Origin: Hydrogenophilales bacterium 16-64-40
GTDB taxonomy: Bacteria; Pseudomonadota; Gammaproteobacteria; Burkholderiales; Thiobacillaceae
Assembly: GCA_002256995.1 (NCBI GenBank)
Contig: NCGX01000001.1
Coordinates: 62,001 to 126,000 of the forward strand
Reading direction: 5' to 3'
Length of the DNA: 64,000 nucleotides
Every line of letters begins with the position of its first letter. Within the stretch, counting starts at the first letter, position 1. The translations under genes and the position numbers were made by a program. The notes under the pieces were generated by a model that worked only from the letters and a program-made list of their open reading frames with translations, was not told the origin of the DNA and made no database searches. Shown one piece after another: positions 47,533 through 56,643 of this stretch.

Positions 47533-48043
47533 CACGGTGCTGCCAGTGCCGAGCGAACTGGTGCTGATTCCGGCAGGCTACCTAGCGCACCAGGGGGAGA
47601 TGAATTTCTGGCTGATCGTGCTCGCCTCCACCGCCGGCAGCCTGGTCGGTGCATCGTTCAACTACGTGGTGTCGATGTGGCTGGGACGCCCGTTCCTCGA
47701 ACGTTGGGGGCGCTATTTCTTCGTGCGCCCCGCGCTGCTGCACAAGACCGATGCGTTCTTCCTCAAGCACGGAGCAGTCTCCACCTTCACCGGCCGCCTC
47801 ATCCCAGGTATCCGCCACCTTATCTCCATCCCGGCCGGACTCACCCGCATGAACCCCGGCGCGTTCGCCTTCTACACCTGCCTCGGCGCCGGGCTGTGGT
47901 CGCTCATACTCACCCTGTTCGGCTACTTCCTCGGCGGCAATGAAGCGCTCCTCACGCAATACCAGCATCACATCACCATCGGCGTGATTGTGTTTGTTGC
48001 GCTGATTATTGGTGGGTATGTGTGGTGGCAGAAGCGACGCTGA
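47447..48043 (+). CDS. DedA-family membrane protein (copy 1)
   Basis: The 198-residue membrane protein has the DedA/SNARE-associated domain: ALESTVLPVPSELVLIPAGYLA, GSLVGASFNYVV, GRPFLERWGRYF and FTGRLIPGIRHLISIPAGLTRMN (read in parts). The family includes lipid scramblases acting on undecaprenyl phosphate or phospholipids. The first 28 codons are almost the same as copy 2 at 54609; the rest differs much more, so the junction suggests recombination between related genes. Confidence 0.88.
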   Translation: MLHDFITWILATVHDWGYSGIFILMALESTVLPVPSELVLIPAGYLAHQGEMNFWLIVLASTAGSLVGASFNYVVSMWLGRPFLERWGRYFFVRPALLHKTDAFFLKHGAVSTFTGRLIPGIRHLISIPAGLTRMNPGAFAFYTCLGAGLWSLILTLFGYFLGGNEALLTQYQHHITIGVIVFVALIIGGYVWWQKRR

Positions 48044-48114
48044 GATTCCACGAAAGTCCGGGGTCAACCCGTTTCGGACACCTCAATAAGTGTCTAGCTG
48101 ACGGGCTGGTCTTC

Positions 48115-48132
48115 GGTGCGGAACGCACCTTT
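48115..48132 (+). terminator. Short terminator-like hairpin after dedA copy 1
   Basis: GGTGCG (48115-48120), loop GAA, CGCACC (48124-48129), then TTT. The stem is strong but the T-run short. Confidence 0.4.
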
Positions 48133-48204
48133 CACCAAGATTGAAAATGATTGTTAAGGGATGTGTGCTTTCACCCATGCGCCATCCCCCCTCAGAGAAA
48201 AGTC

Positions 48205-50079
48205 TCAAATCTCAAGCTGCGCGCCGAGTTCGACTACCCGGTTGGCGGGAATTTGGAAAAAAGTCATTGGGCTGGCGGCGTTACGTGCCATGGCAGCAAA
48301 AATATGCTCGCGCCAAAGCGACATGCCTTCGCCGCGGGTGGGGATCAGATTTTCCCGACTGAAAAAGAAGGTGGTGTCCATCATGTCGAACTCCATGCCA
48401 CAGGGACACTCCGAAAGGGCCTTGGGGATGTCGATGTCGTCCATGAATCCGTAGCGGACGACGACGTGGTAGAAGCCTTCAGCCAGTTTTTCCAATTCAA
48501 GCCGAAAGTCGGCAGGAACATAGGGAACTTCGGCATAGCGCACGTTCAGGATTACCACGCGTTCGTGCAGCACCTTGTTGTGCTTGATGTTGTGCAGTAG
48601 AGCTGAGGGCACCGCTTTTGATTCCGCGGTCATGAATACGGCGGTTCCTGGAACGCGAATCGGTGCGTTCTCCAGCAGACTCTTCACAAAGGGGCCAAGG
48701 GGCAATGCCCTTTCGCTGAGACGCAGCCTCACAATCTCCCGGCCGCGCTTCCAGGTCACCAGCAGGGTGAAAATCGTCAGCGCTGCCGCCAAGGGGAACC
48801 AGCCGCCGTCCGGGATTTTGACTACATTCGCGCCGAAGAAGGCAAGGTCGACAGTGAGGAAGACCAGCATGGCAGCCAAGGTCACACCACGACCAAAACC
48901 CCAGATCACACGCATGACCAGGCCCACCAACAGGGTATCGATGGCGAAGGTGGCGGTCACGGCGATACCGTAGGCGGCAGCCAGATTGCTCGAACTCTGG
49001 AAACCCAGCACCAGCAGGGCGACGCCGATCGCCAGGGTCCAGTTCACGAAAGGGATATAGATCTGCCCCGCCTCGGAAGCAGACGTGTGGCGAATGATCA
49101 GACGCGGGGCATAGCCCATCTGGATAGCCTGGCGGGTCACCGAGAACGCGCCCGAGATGACCGCCTGGGAGGCAATCACGGTCGCCGCCGTGGCCAAACC
49201 GATCATGGGGTAGAGCGCCCATTCGGGTGCGAGCATATAAAACGGGTTGCGCACGGCCTCCGGGTTGGTGAGCAGCAATGCCCCCTGCCCGAAGTAGTTG
49301 AGCACCAACGCCGGCAGGACGAAGGCGAACCAGATCAACCGGATGGGCCGGCCGCCGAAATGCCCCATATCGGCATACAGGGCCTCCGCACCGGTAATCG
49401 CCAGCACGACCGCGCCGAGGATGAGGAAGCTGGCCGTGCCGTGCGCAGCAAAAAAATGCAAGGCATGGATAGGCAGGAGTGCAGCGAGGACCTGGGGATG
49501 CTGGAAGATGCTGAGCGTTCCGAGCAGGCCAAGCACGCCAAACCAGACCAGCATGACCGGACCGAACAACTTGCCAATGGAGGCTGTGCCGTGTCGTTGA
49601 ATAATGAACAGCCCCACCAGAATGCCGAGTGCAAGCGGCACGATGAAGGGGTGCAAGGCCGGGGCGCCTATTTCCAGCCCCTCAACGGCAGAGAGCACGG
49701 AGATGGCCGGGGTAATCAGGGTATCGCCGAAAAACAATGACGCTCCGAGGAAACCCAGCGACATCAGGAACCAACGGGTCCGCGACCCCAGCGGGGCGTG
49801 ACCTTGAAGAAGGGAGAGCAAGGCCAGAATGCCGCCCTCCCCCTTGTTGTCGGCCCGCATCATGACGCTGACGTACTTCAGGGACACCACGAGCATCAGT
49901 GACCAAAAAATCAGGGAGAGGATGCCCAGCACGTTGTCCTGGCTAAGTGCCAGGTGATGGCCGCCGAACACCTCCTTCATGGTGTAAAGGGGGCTGGTGC
50001 CGATGTCGCCGAAGACGACGCCGAGTGCCCCGAGGGCGAGGGCGCGTGTGGTGCTATTTTCCTGATGAGGCTGGTTCAT
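48205..50079 (-). CDS. kup: Low-affinity potassium transporter Kup
   Basis: The 624-residue membrane protein is of the KUP/HAK/KT family: LALGALGVVFGDIGTSPLYTMKEVF (read in parts), IFWSLMLVVSLKYV, NKGEGGILALLSLL, about 12 membrane segments and a cytosolic C-terminal part. It takes up K+ with protons. A weak GGGGACA precedes the ATG at 50079. Length equals E. coli Kup. It lies inside the block flanked by the secF-dedA repeats. Confidence 0.95.
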   Translation of the reverse strand: MNQPHQENSTTRALALGALGVVFGDIGTSPLYTMKEVFGGHHLALSQDNVLGILSLIFWSLMLVVSLKYVSVMMRADNKGEGGILALLSLLQGHAPLGSRTRWFLMSLGFLGASLFFGDTLITPAISVLSAVEGLEIGAPALHPFIVPLALGILVGLFIIQRHGTASIGKLFGPVMLVWFGVLGLLGTLSIFQHPQVLAALLPIHALHFFAAHGTASFLILGAVVLAITGAEALYADMGHFGGRPIRLIWFAFVLPALVLNYFGQGALLLTNPEAVRNPFYMLAPEWALYPMIGLATAATVIASQAVISGAFSVTRQAIQMGYAPRLIIRHTSASEAGQIYIPFVNWTLAIGVALLVLGFQSSSNLAAAYGIAVTATFAIDTLLVGLVMRVIWGFGRGVTLAAMLVFLTVDLAFFGANVVKIPDGGWFPLAAALTIFTLLVTWKRGREIVRLRLSERALPLGPFVKSLLENAPIRVPGTAVFMTAESKAVPSALLHNIKHNKVLHERVVILNVRYAEVPYVPADFRLELEKLAEGFYHVVVRYGFMDDIDIPKALSECPCGMEFDMMDTTFFFSRENLIPTRGEGMSLWREHIFAAMARNAASPMTFFQIPANRVVELGAQLEI

Positions 50080-50142
50080 TATTTTTTTTTGTCCCCGTCA
50101 AACGTATCCCGAACTTGGGCCCTTGAATTTGTTTGGGGTTTC

Positions 50143-50937
50143 CTACTTTTCCACGAAAGCGCGTTCAATTACGTAGGCACCAGGTTCACCGCTGCGCGGC
50201 GATATTTTTAAACCACACTGATCGAGCATAAGCATGGTGTCTTTCAGCATTTGGGGGCTACCGCAAACCATGGCCCGATCCTTCTCGGGATCTAATGGCG
50301 GCAAGCCAATGTCAGTGAATAACTTCCCGTTACCGATCAAATCGGTCAGGCGGCCCTGATTACGGAAGGGCTCACGCGTGACGGTGGGGTAATAAATCAA
50401 CTTCTCGCGTACCTGATCACCAAAAAATTCGTTTTGTGGCAGTTCTTTGGTGATGAAATCGGCATAGGCTAGTTCGCTAACCTGGCGAACGCCATGGACC
50501 AGTACAACCTTTTCAAAAAGTTCGTAAACTTCCGGATCCTGAATCAGGCTTATGAATGGTGCCATTCCTGTGCCGCTGGAAAGCAGGTAGAGGTTACGCC
50601 CAGGCAACAAATCCCGCACAACCAGAGTACCAGTGGGTTTGCGCGAAATCAGCACCTCGTCACCCACCTTCAGGTGTTGCAGGCGCGAAGTCAGCGGGCC
50701 GTCTTGCACTTTGATGCTGAAAAACTCCAGGTGTTCTGCGTAATTGGGGCTGGCGATACTGTAGGCACGCATCAGCGATTTCCCGTCAACCATTAAGCCG
50801 ATCATGACAAACTGACCATTTTCAAAGCGTAAGCCGGGGTCGCGTGTGGTTGTGAAACTGAATAACGTGTCGTTCCAGTGATGCACGCTCAAGACGCGTG
50901 TGGTCGTGGTGTTGCTTGAGGGTTTTTCAGCAGACAT
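50143..50937 (-). CDS. fpr: Ferredoxin/flavodoxin-NADP reductase
   Basis: The 264-residue flavoprotein has the FAD motif RAYSIASPNY, GPLTSRLQHLKVGDEVLI, the NADP loop LLSSGTGMAPFISLIQDPEVY (read in parts), MVCGSPQMLKD and a C-terminal AYVIERAFVEK. It exchanges electrons between NADPH and ferredoxin or flavodoxin. It lies 24 bp after etfA on the same strand, suggesting a role in the same redox circuit. GC is lower here than in the housekeeping genes (30 of 60 bases at 50461-50520). Confidence 0.92.
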   Translation of the reverse strand: MSAEKPSSNTTTTRVLSVHHWNDTLFSFTTTRDPGLRFENGQFVMIGLMVDGKSLMRAYSIASPNYAEHLEFFSIKVQDGPLTSRLQHLKVGDEVLISRKPTGTLVVRDLLPGRNLYLLSSGTGMAPFISLIQDPEVYELFEKVVLVHGVRQVSELAYADFITKELPQNEFFGDQVREKLIYYPTVTREPFRNQGRLTDLIGNGKLFTDIGLPPLDPEKDRAMVCGSPQMLKDTMLMLDQCGLKISPRSGEPGAYVIERAFVEK

Positions 50938-50961
50938 GGCAGACTCGGTGATTTTTTGTGT

Positions 50962-51894
50962 TCAGGGAAGCGCCGCAGTTAGGGCAGGAACGGCTTCAAA
51001 CAGGTCCGCAACCAGACCATAATCCGCCATCTGGAAAATTGTGGCGTCGGGATCGTGATTGATGGCAACGACGATCTTGCTGTCTTGCATGCCCGCTGTG
51101 TGTTGCACGGCGCCGGATATGCCAACCGCGATATAAAGCTCGGGTGCAACCACAGTGCCCGTTTGTCCTATCTGGATATCGTTGGGCGCAAATCCGGCAT
51201 CCACTGCGGAACGGGTGGCCCCCAGTGCGCTATGGAGTTTGTCCGCCAGTGGTGCCAGCACAGATTCAAAGTTTTCTGCACTGCCCAACGAACGTCCACC
51301 TGAAACCACAACGCTCGCCGAACCAAGCTCAGGTCGATCAGACTGGTTACGTATTCCGCTCAGCCAGCGTGTTTTAGCTGATGCAGGCGGTGGCGCGAGC
51401 TTGACGATTTCAGCGTTATTGCCTGTATCGGCCATATCAAACCGGCTGGCACGCAGCGTGACCACTTGTATCGGGTCATTGCTGCGCACAGTCGCAAAGA
51501 CATTGCCGACGTAGATTGGCCGCACATAGGTTGCAGGCGCTTGTATCTCAACAACATTGCCAACCATTTCCACATCCAGAAGCGCCGCAACGCGCGGTAA
51601 TGCATTCCTGCCAAAGGCGCTATGCGCGGCCAGAATCACTGAATATTCGCGGCCCATGCCTGCAATAATGTTGGCGACGTCTTCGGCGAGCGGGTGTTGC
51701 AGATGCGGAGCCTCGACACACATCACGCTGGCAACGCCGGTGATGGCCGCAGCGCCTTGGGCTGCGGCAGCGAGATCGTTGCCGACCAGTAACACATGCA
51801 CAGTCTGATTCCAGCATTGCGCTGCGCTGACCAGTTGGGAGACAGAAGGCTTCAGCTTCTGATTTTCGTGTTCGGCCAGAATCAATACACTCAT
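50962..51894 (-). CDS. etfA: Electron transfer flavoprotein, alpha subunit
   Basis: The 310-residue subunit carries FAD in its C-terminal domain: VVVSGGRSLGSAENF, GATRSAVDAGFAPNDIQIGQTG (read in parts), VAPELYIAVGISGAVQHTAGM (read in parts) and IVAINHDPDATIFQMADYGLV (read in parts). With EtfB it collects electrons from acyl-CoA or other dehydrogenases. Its start overlaps the etfB stop (ATGA). Confidence 0.95.
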   Translation of the reverse strand: MSVLILAEHENQKLKPSVSQLVSAAQCWNQTVHVLLVGNDLAAAAQGAAAITGVASVMCVEAPHLQHPLAEDVANIIAGMGREYSVILAAHSAFGRNALPRVAALLDVEMVGNVVEIQAPATYVRPIYVGNVFATVRSNDPIQVVTLRASRFDMADTGNNAEIVKLAPPPASAKTRWLSGIRNQSDRPELGSASVVVSGGRSLGSAENFESVLAPLADKLHSALGATRSAVDAGFAPNDIQIGQTGTVVAPELYIAVGISGAVQHTAGMQDSKIVVAINHDPDATIFQMADYGLVADLFEAVPALTAALP

Positions 51895-52643
51895 GGCAAT
51901 ACCCTCGCCTCAGAGCGTAATTTTTCAACCAGCTCCTGCACGTTGTTGACCATGACACATGCTTTGCGAGCAGGGGGGTCTGCAACTTTGACCAAGGCCA
52001 GTCTCGGTGATACATCAATCCCGAATTCTGACGCGCTGATGGTCTGGATCGGTTTTTTCTTGGCCATCATCAAATTGGGAAGTTTTACGTAGCGCGGTTC
52101 ATTGAGCCGCAGGTCGGCAGTCAATACGGCGGGCAATTTCACCGCAATCTTTTCGGTTCCACCTTCTATTTCGCGCGTGACTACAGCTTCGCCATTTTCT
52201 ATGTTCAGTGCGGAAATAAATGTGCCTTGCCCATAGTCCAGTAGCGCGGCCAACATCTGGCCTGTCTGGCAGGTATCGTCATCGATCGACTGCTTGCCGA
52301 GAAGTACCAGGCCGGGTTGTTCGCGTTCAACCAACACCTTGAGCAAGCGGGCTACCCCCAAAGGCTGAACTGCCTCGCTACTTTCCAGCAGGATGGCCCG
52401 GTCCGCACCCATGGCCAGCGCATGTCGCAATACATCCTGCGCCGCTGTCGTGCCTACTGTTACCGCAACAACCTCGGTTGCCGCGCCGCTCTCTTTGAGA
52501 CGCATGGCTGCTTCCATGGCGTTTTCATCAAACGGATTGATGCTCATGCGGGCGCCGGCCAATTCCACATTGGAGCCATCAGGTTTGATATGTACCTTGA
52601 TGTTGTGATCGACCACTCTTTTTACAGCCACCAATAGCTTCAT
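51891..52643 (-). CDS. etfB: Electron transfer flavoprotein, beta subunit
   Basis: The 250-residue AMP-binding subunit: MKLLVAVKRVVDHNIKV, MSINPFDENAMEAAMRLKE, ADRAILLES, VLLGKQSIDDDTCQTGQMLAALL (read in parts) and REIEGGTEKIAVKLPAVLTADLRLNEPRY (read in parts). GGGGAAG precedes the ATG at 52643, which is preferred to a start six codons earlier. It is divergent from the ETF-quinone oxidoreductase gene. Confidence 0.95.
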   Translation of the reverse strand: MKLLVAVKRVVDHNIKVHIKPDGSNVELAGARMSINPFDENAMEAAMRLKESGAATEVVAVTVGTTAAQDVLRHALAMGADRAILLESSEAVQPLGVARLLKVLVEREQPGLVLLGKQSIDDDTCQTGQMLAALLDYGQGTFISALNIENGEAVVTREIEGGTEKIAVKLPAVLTADLRLNEPRYVKLPNLMMAKKKPIQTISASEFGIDVSPRLALVKVADPPARKACVMVNNVQELVEKLRSEARVLP

Positions 52644-52672
52644 CTTCCCCACCCGGCACATATCGAGGGCAT

Positions 52673-52701
52673 ATTATAATGTCCTGAATTGTTAATGTAA
52701 C
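52673..52701 (-). promoter_or_regulatory. Predicted promoter of etfB-etfA-fpr
   Basis: On the minus strand TATAAT (52678-52673) and GTTACA (52701-52696) are 17 bp apart, with the start near 52666. A TATAAT also reads on the plus strand (52675-52680), so the AT-rich centre may serve both divergent genes. Confidence 0.45.
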
Positions 52702-52713
52702 GGCGCACCTGAT

Positions 52714-54363
52714 ATGTCGCGGGATGTCATGTCGTATGACGTGTTGATTGTCGGTGCGGGTCCAGCCGGGCTTGCGGCGGCGCTGCGCTTGAAACAGATT
52801 GCGCAGAAAACCGGACAGGAAATCAGTGTTTGCGTGTTGGAGAAAGGTGCACAGCTTGGGGCGCATATCCTTTCCGGTGCGGTGATTGATCCCGTTTCAT
52901 TGAATGAATTGCTGCCTGACTGGGATGTGCTGGGAGCACCGCTGATTACGCCTGTAAGCAAAGACGAATTTGTTGTGCTGGGTGAACGGGGTAGCTGGCG
53001 TATCCCGGTCGCTTTGTTGCCGCCATTGATGGCCAATCATGGGGCTTACATCATCAGCCTGGGCGAGTTTTGCCAATGGCTGGGGAGTCAGGCAGAAGCA
53101 GCAGGAGTGGAAATTTATGCGGGTTACGCCGCGCAGGAAATCCTGTATGGCGAGCAGGGCGAGGTTGCAGGAATCATAACCGGCGACATGGGGCGTACCG
53201 CAAACGGCGAGAAAGGCCCGCAATTTGCGCCGGGCATTGAAATTCACGCCCGTTATACGCTCATCGCTGAAGGCGTTCGCGGGTCGCTCACCCGCGACCT
53301 GGAGCAGCGGTTTCAACTTCGTAAAAATTCGTCCCCACAAAAGTACGGCCTCGGAATCAAAGAGGTCTGGCGGGTTGCGGCGGAGAAGCATCGCCCCGGG
53401 CTGGTGCAACACAGTCTGGGTTGGCCGCTTGCCGCGGATACCGGGGGCGGCTCGTTTATTTACCATTATGGCGATGGCCTGGTCTCGATCGGCTTTGTAG
53501 TTCACCTCGATTACGCCAACCCACACCTGTCACCCTTCGACGAGTTTCAGCGATTCAAAATGCATCCGGCTATTCGCCCGCTGCTTGAAGGCGGCAAGCG
53601 TTTGTCGTATGGCGCACGCGCCATCACCGAAGGTGGTTTGCAATCCTGGCCTGAACTGGTATTTCCTGGCGGAGCGTTGATCGGATGTAGTGCCGGGATG
53701 GTCAATGTGCCGCGCATCAAGGGCATTCACAATGCGATGAAATCCGGGATGCTTGCAGCCGAAGCCGTGATGTCTGCCATGGCAGCAAATCGCAGCCATG
53801 ATTGTCTCGGTGAATACCCGACTGCACTGCGCAACTCAAGGGTCTGGCGTGACTTGCATGCCGTGCGCAACGTCAAGCCTATGCTATCCTGTTTCGGAAC
53901 TACCTTCGGCACGCTGTTTGGCGGGGTTGAAATGTGGCTGGCCGCTGGCGGGGTGCGATTGCCATGGACACTGCGCCATCAGCAGGCTGATCACGAGCGC
54001 ACATGTCCTGCATCGGAAATGCCGACAATCGACTACCCCAATCCGGATGGAAAAATCAGCTTCGACAAGCTTAGCTCAGTCGCGCTCAGCAATATCACGC
54101 ATGATCGCGATCAGCCCTGCCACTTGCACTTGCTCGATAAAGCGGCATCCGTTTCCATCAGCATAGAAAAATTCGACGCGCCAGAACAACGTTACTGCCC
54201 TGCTGGGGTTTACGAAATAGTTGTCACAGATAAAAAGCGCCATCTGCAAATCAATGCGCAAAACTGCATTCACTGCAAAACCTGCGACATCAAGGATGCC
54301 CTGCAGAACATTGTGTGGAAACCACCGGAAGGTGGTAGCGGGCCAGTGTATTCCGCCATGTAA
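52714..54363 (+). CDS. Electron transfer flavoprotein-ubiquinone oxidoreductase
   Basis: The 549-residue membrane-associated enzyme passes electrons from ETF to quinone. The FAD loop YDVLIVGAGPAGLAAALRLKQ (read in parts), KGAQLGAHILSGAVIDP, and the C-terminal 4Fe-4S site (YCPAGVYE, then QNCIHCKTCDIKDALQNIVW, read in parts) are complete. Divergent from etfBA; together with fpr these form a full chain from a flavin dehydrogenase to the quinone pool. No dehydrogenase that would feed it lies in the window. Confidence 0.94.
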   Translation: MSRDVMSYDVLIVGAGPAGLAAALRLKQIAQKTGQEISVCVLEKGAQLGAHILSGAVIDPVSLNELLPDWDVLGAPLITPVSKDEFVVLGERGSWRIPVALLPPLMANHGAYIISLGEFCQWLGSQAEAAGVEIYAGYAAQEILYGEQGEVAGIITGDMGRTANGEKGPQFAPGIEIHARYTLIAEGVRGSLTRDLEQRFQLRKNSSPQKYGLGIKEVWRVAAEKHRPGLVQHSLGWPLAADTGGGSFIYHYGDGLVSIGFVVHLDYANPHLSPFDEFQRFKMHPAIRPLLEGGKRLSYGARAITEGGLQSWPELVFPGGALIGCSAGMVNVPRIKGIHNAMKSGMLAAEAVMSAMAANRSHDCLGEYPTALRNSRVWRDLHAVRNVKPMLSCFGTTFGTLFGGVEMWLAAGGVRLPWTLRHQQADHERTCPASEMPTIDYPNPDGKISFDKLSSVALSNITHDRDQPCHLHLLDKAASVSISIEKFDAPEQRYCPAGVYEIVVTDKKRHLQINAQNCIHCKTCDIKDALQNIVWKPPEGGSGPVYSAM

Positions 54364-54386
54364 TGGGGCACGGTGATCTTCTAAAC

Positions 54387-54411
54387 GTCCGCTTTTCTTA
54401 AATTAGCGGAC
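54387..54411 (+). terminator. Hairpin after the ETF-quinone oxidoreductase gene
   Basis: GTCCGC (54387-54392) and GCGGAC (54406-54411) pair around an AT-rich 13-base loop. There is no T-run after the stem. It lies just before the right direct repeat. Confidence 0.25.
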
Positions 54412-54447
54412 TATCGTAGAGTCCTCCCTGACCGACTGAACTTGGCC

Positions 54448-54694
54448 GCTGGTCGCCGCGCCGCTGCTGCTGATGTTCGGCGTCAAGCGCGAACACTTCA
54501 TCAAGCCGGTCGAGAAGAAGGAGGAGGCGATCGTGTGAGGGATCAGGGCCTTTTCTGATTTTCCTGCGCGGCAAAGCCGCACCTCTCCTGACCCCTAACC
54601 CCAAACAAATGCTCCACGACTTCATTACCTGGATCCTCGCCACGATCCACGACTGGGACTACAGCGGAATTTTCATTCTGATGGCGCTGGAATC
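54448..54694 (+). repeat. Direct repeat, right copy (secF 3' end to dedA 5' end)
   Basis: The partner of 47287-47532, one base longer. Recombination between the two copies would remove about 7.16 kb (most of dedA copy 1, kup, fpr, etfA, etfB and the ETF-quinone oxidoreductase gene) and leave a single secF-dedA junction. Confidence 0.92.
54449..54538 (+). pseudogene. secF': secF 3' remnant
   Basis: Thirty codons in frame ([16 protein letters not shown] to KKEEAIV, stop) repeat the C-terminus of SecF with only conservative changes, but no start or upstream secF sequence precedes them. Most codon differences from the complete gene are silent, so this sequence once evolved as part of a working secF, probably in a relative. 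Confidence 0.85.
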
Positions 54695-55217
54695 GAGCTT
54701 CTTTCCCTTCCCCAGCGAAGTGGTGATGATTCCGGCCGGCTACCTCGCCTACAAGGGCGAGATGAACCTTGCGCTGGCGATCCTCGCCGGCATCGGCGGC
54801 AGCCTTGCGGGCGCGCTGTTCAACTACTGGCTGGCCTTGAAGCTCGGACGCCCCTTCCTGCAGCGCTACGGCAAATACGTGCTGTTCAAGGAACATTCGC
54901 TGCAACGCATGGAAGACTTCTTCGCCTGCCACGGCCATATCTCCACCTTCACCGGGCGGCTGATCCCGGCCGTGCGGCAGTATATCTCGCTGCCCGCCGG
55001 CCTCGCGCGCATGAATCTTCCCGTCTTCTGCTTTTACACCAGCCTCGGCGCCGGCATCTGGGTCACCATCCTCGCTGTGCTCGGCTACACCATCGGCCAC
55101 AATGAGGCCGCCCTGCGCGACAACCTGAAGCTGATCACCTTCATCACCCTGGGCGCGGTCGCGGTCATCATCCTGCTTTACGTGCGCATCAAACTGAAGA
55201 AAAAAATCATTCACTGA
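54609..55217 (+). CDS. DedA-family membrane protein (copy 2)
   Basis: The 202-residue protein: [47 protein letters not shown] (read in parts), [23 protein letters not shown] (read in parts), and a basic tail KLKKKIIH. It is a paralog of copy 1, sharing an almost identical first 28 codons but much less after that. Likely a lipid-flipping membrane protein. The same CCCCTAACCCC spacer stands before its ATG. Confidence 0.88.
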   Translation: MLHDFITWILATIHDWDYSGIFILMALESSFFPFPSEVVMIPAGYLAYKGEMNLALAILAGIGGSLAGALFNYWLALKLGRPFLQRYGKYVLFKEHSLQRMEDFFACHGHISTFTGRLIPAVRQYISLPAGLARMNLPVFCFYTSLGAGIWVTILAVLGYTIGHNEAALRDNLKLITFITLGAVAVIILLYVRIKLKKKIIH

Positions 55218-55337
55218 CCGCGTCTTGAATAGGTGGGGCGTGCACGGGACCGGACGCGGCCAGACGAATCTCGGTAGCTTTGATCCATGCAGTACAGGGC
55301 CGCGCTCATGGAAATCCCCACCAACGCGGTCTGCCCA

Positions 55338-56309
55338 TCACGACTTGCGCGTGGCGATCAGGCTTGCGATGACGCTTCCGCCAATCAGCACTGCGATGAC
55401 CACCAGCGAGACCACCACCGGCAGGTGGACCCAGGGCGCGATCAGCATCTTGGTGCCGATGAAGGTGAGCACCATCGCGAGGCCGTATTTCAGCAGGTGG
55501 AAACGGTCCGCCACGTCGGCGAGCAGGAAATACAGCGCCCGCAGACCCATGATGGCGAAGATGTTGGACGTGAAGACGATGAACGGGTCGGTGGTGATGG
55601 CGAAAATGGCCGGAATGGAATCCACTGCGAACACCACGTCGGACACCTCGATCAGGATCAGCACCAGGAACAGCGGCGTGAAATAGCGCACGCCTTCCTT
55701 CATCACGGTAAATTTTTCGCCGTGGTAACCGTCGCTGATTCGCAAATGCCGGCGCGCGAACCTGAGCACCGGGTTTTTTTCCAGGTCCGGTTCTTTCTCC
55801 GCCATGACCAGCATCCGAATGCCGGTAACGACCAGGAAAATGCCGAAGAGATAGAGCACCCAGCTGAATTCGCGCACCACCCAGGCGCCGGCCAGGATCA
55901 TGACGGCGCGCAGGACGATGGCACCGAGCACGCCATAGATCAGCACGCGGCGCTGGTACTCGGGTGCGACGTGAAATGAAGTGAAGATGAGCAGGAAGAC
56001 GAATACATTGTCCACCGACAGCGATTTCTCGATCAGGTAGCCGGTCAGAAATTCCAGCGCCTTCTGGTCGGCAAGCTCCGGGCCGACTGTCCCGTTCAGA
56101 TGCCACCACAGGCCGGCGTTGAACAGGAGCGCCAGACTGATCCAGACGCCTGACCAGACCGCCGCCTCCCTGACGCTGACCTTGTGCGCCTTGCGACCGC
56201 CAAAAACAAACAGATCGAGCGCCAGCATGACCAGCACGAACGCGATGAATGCGCCCCACATCCAGGGTTCGCCGACGGAGAGTGCGCTTTGGGTGCCTGC
56301 GTCTTGCAT
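55338..56309 (-). CDS. TerC-family membrane protein (Alx-like)
   Basis: The 323-residue protein has the TerC signature: LALDLFVFGG, EKSLSVDNVFVFLLIFTSF, YQRRVLIYGVLGAIVLRA and SDVVFAVDSIPAIFAIT, with about nine membrane segments and conserved Asp residues. Alx/TerC members export manganese or help metal loading of exported proteins. The leader holds a hairpin but I could not fit a yybP-ykoY Mn riboswitch. It is divergent from the CNNM/CBS gene. Confidence 0.9.
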   Translation of the reverse strand: MQDAGTQSALSVGEPWMWGAFIAFVLVMLALDLFVFGGRKAHKVSVREAAVWSGVWISLALLFNAGLWWHLNGTVGPELADQKALEFLTGYLIEKSLSVDNVFVFLLIFTSFHVAPEYQRRVLIYGVLGAIVLRAVMILAGAWVVREFSWVLYLFGIFLVVTGIRMLVMAEKEPDLEKNPVLRFARRHLRISDGYHGEKFTVMKEGVRYFTPLFLVLILIEVSDVVFAVDSIPAIFAITTDPFIVFTSNIFAIMGLRALYFLLADVADRFHLLKYGLAMVLTFIGTKMLIAPWVHLPVVVSLVVIAVLIGGSVIASLIATRKS

Positions 56310-56643
56310 TGAAATACCTCGTCTTTGTCACGTTGCCTTGCAGGGTGCTGAAGCGGCACACTGATCTGCGCCCCTGCCGGGCGCTGGGATCTTCTCGGGT
56401 ATGCGCCCGTCAAGGAAAGAAACCCATCCAGCGGGTCATGGGCACGGTCGGCGGACGCGCTGCCTGAGCCCGTTCAGGGCGGTGATGATACTGTAAATTC
56501 GCAAGGCGCTGTCCAGCCCAGGCGGGCGGCGGCGAGGTTTGAACTTGCTGCCGCGTAAAGGCGGTGCTCAGAGTGGTTTTCAGGCAAAATGCCGCCTTCA
56601 CCACACTAGAGTCGCGTGCCCACGGGCAATGGGCGGCTTGCAT
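56310..56643. other. Divergent region between terC and CNNM/CBS genes
   Basis: In these 334 bp the main structure is a hairpin GGGCGC (56379-56384) / GCGCCC (56403-56408) in the presumed terC leader. No confident promoter pair was found. The GGGGAGTA-type motif of the Mn riboswitch is absent. Confidence 0.4.

Noticed and set aside
56310..56643. yybP-ykoY manganese riboswitch upstream of terC
   Set aside because: The conserved GGGGAGTA-type segment and the paired arms could not be found; only a simple hairpin is visible.
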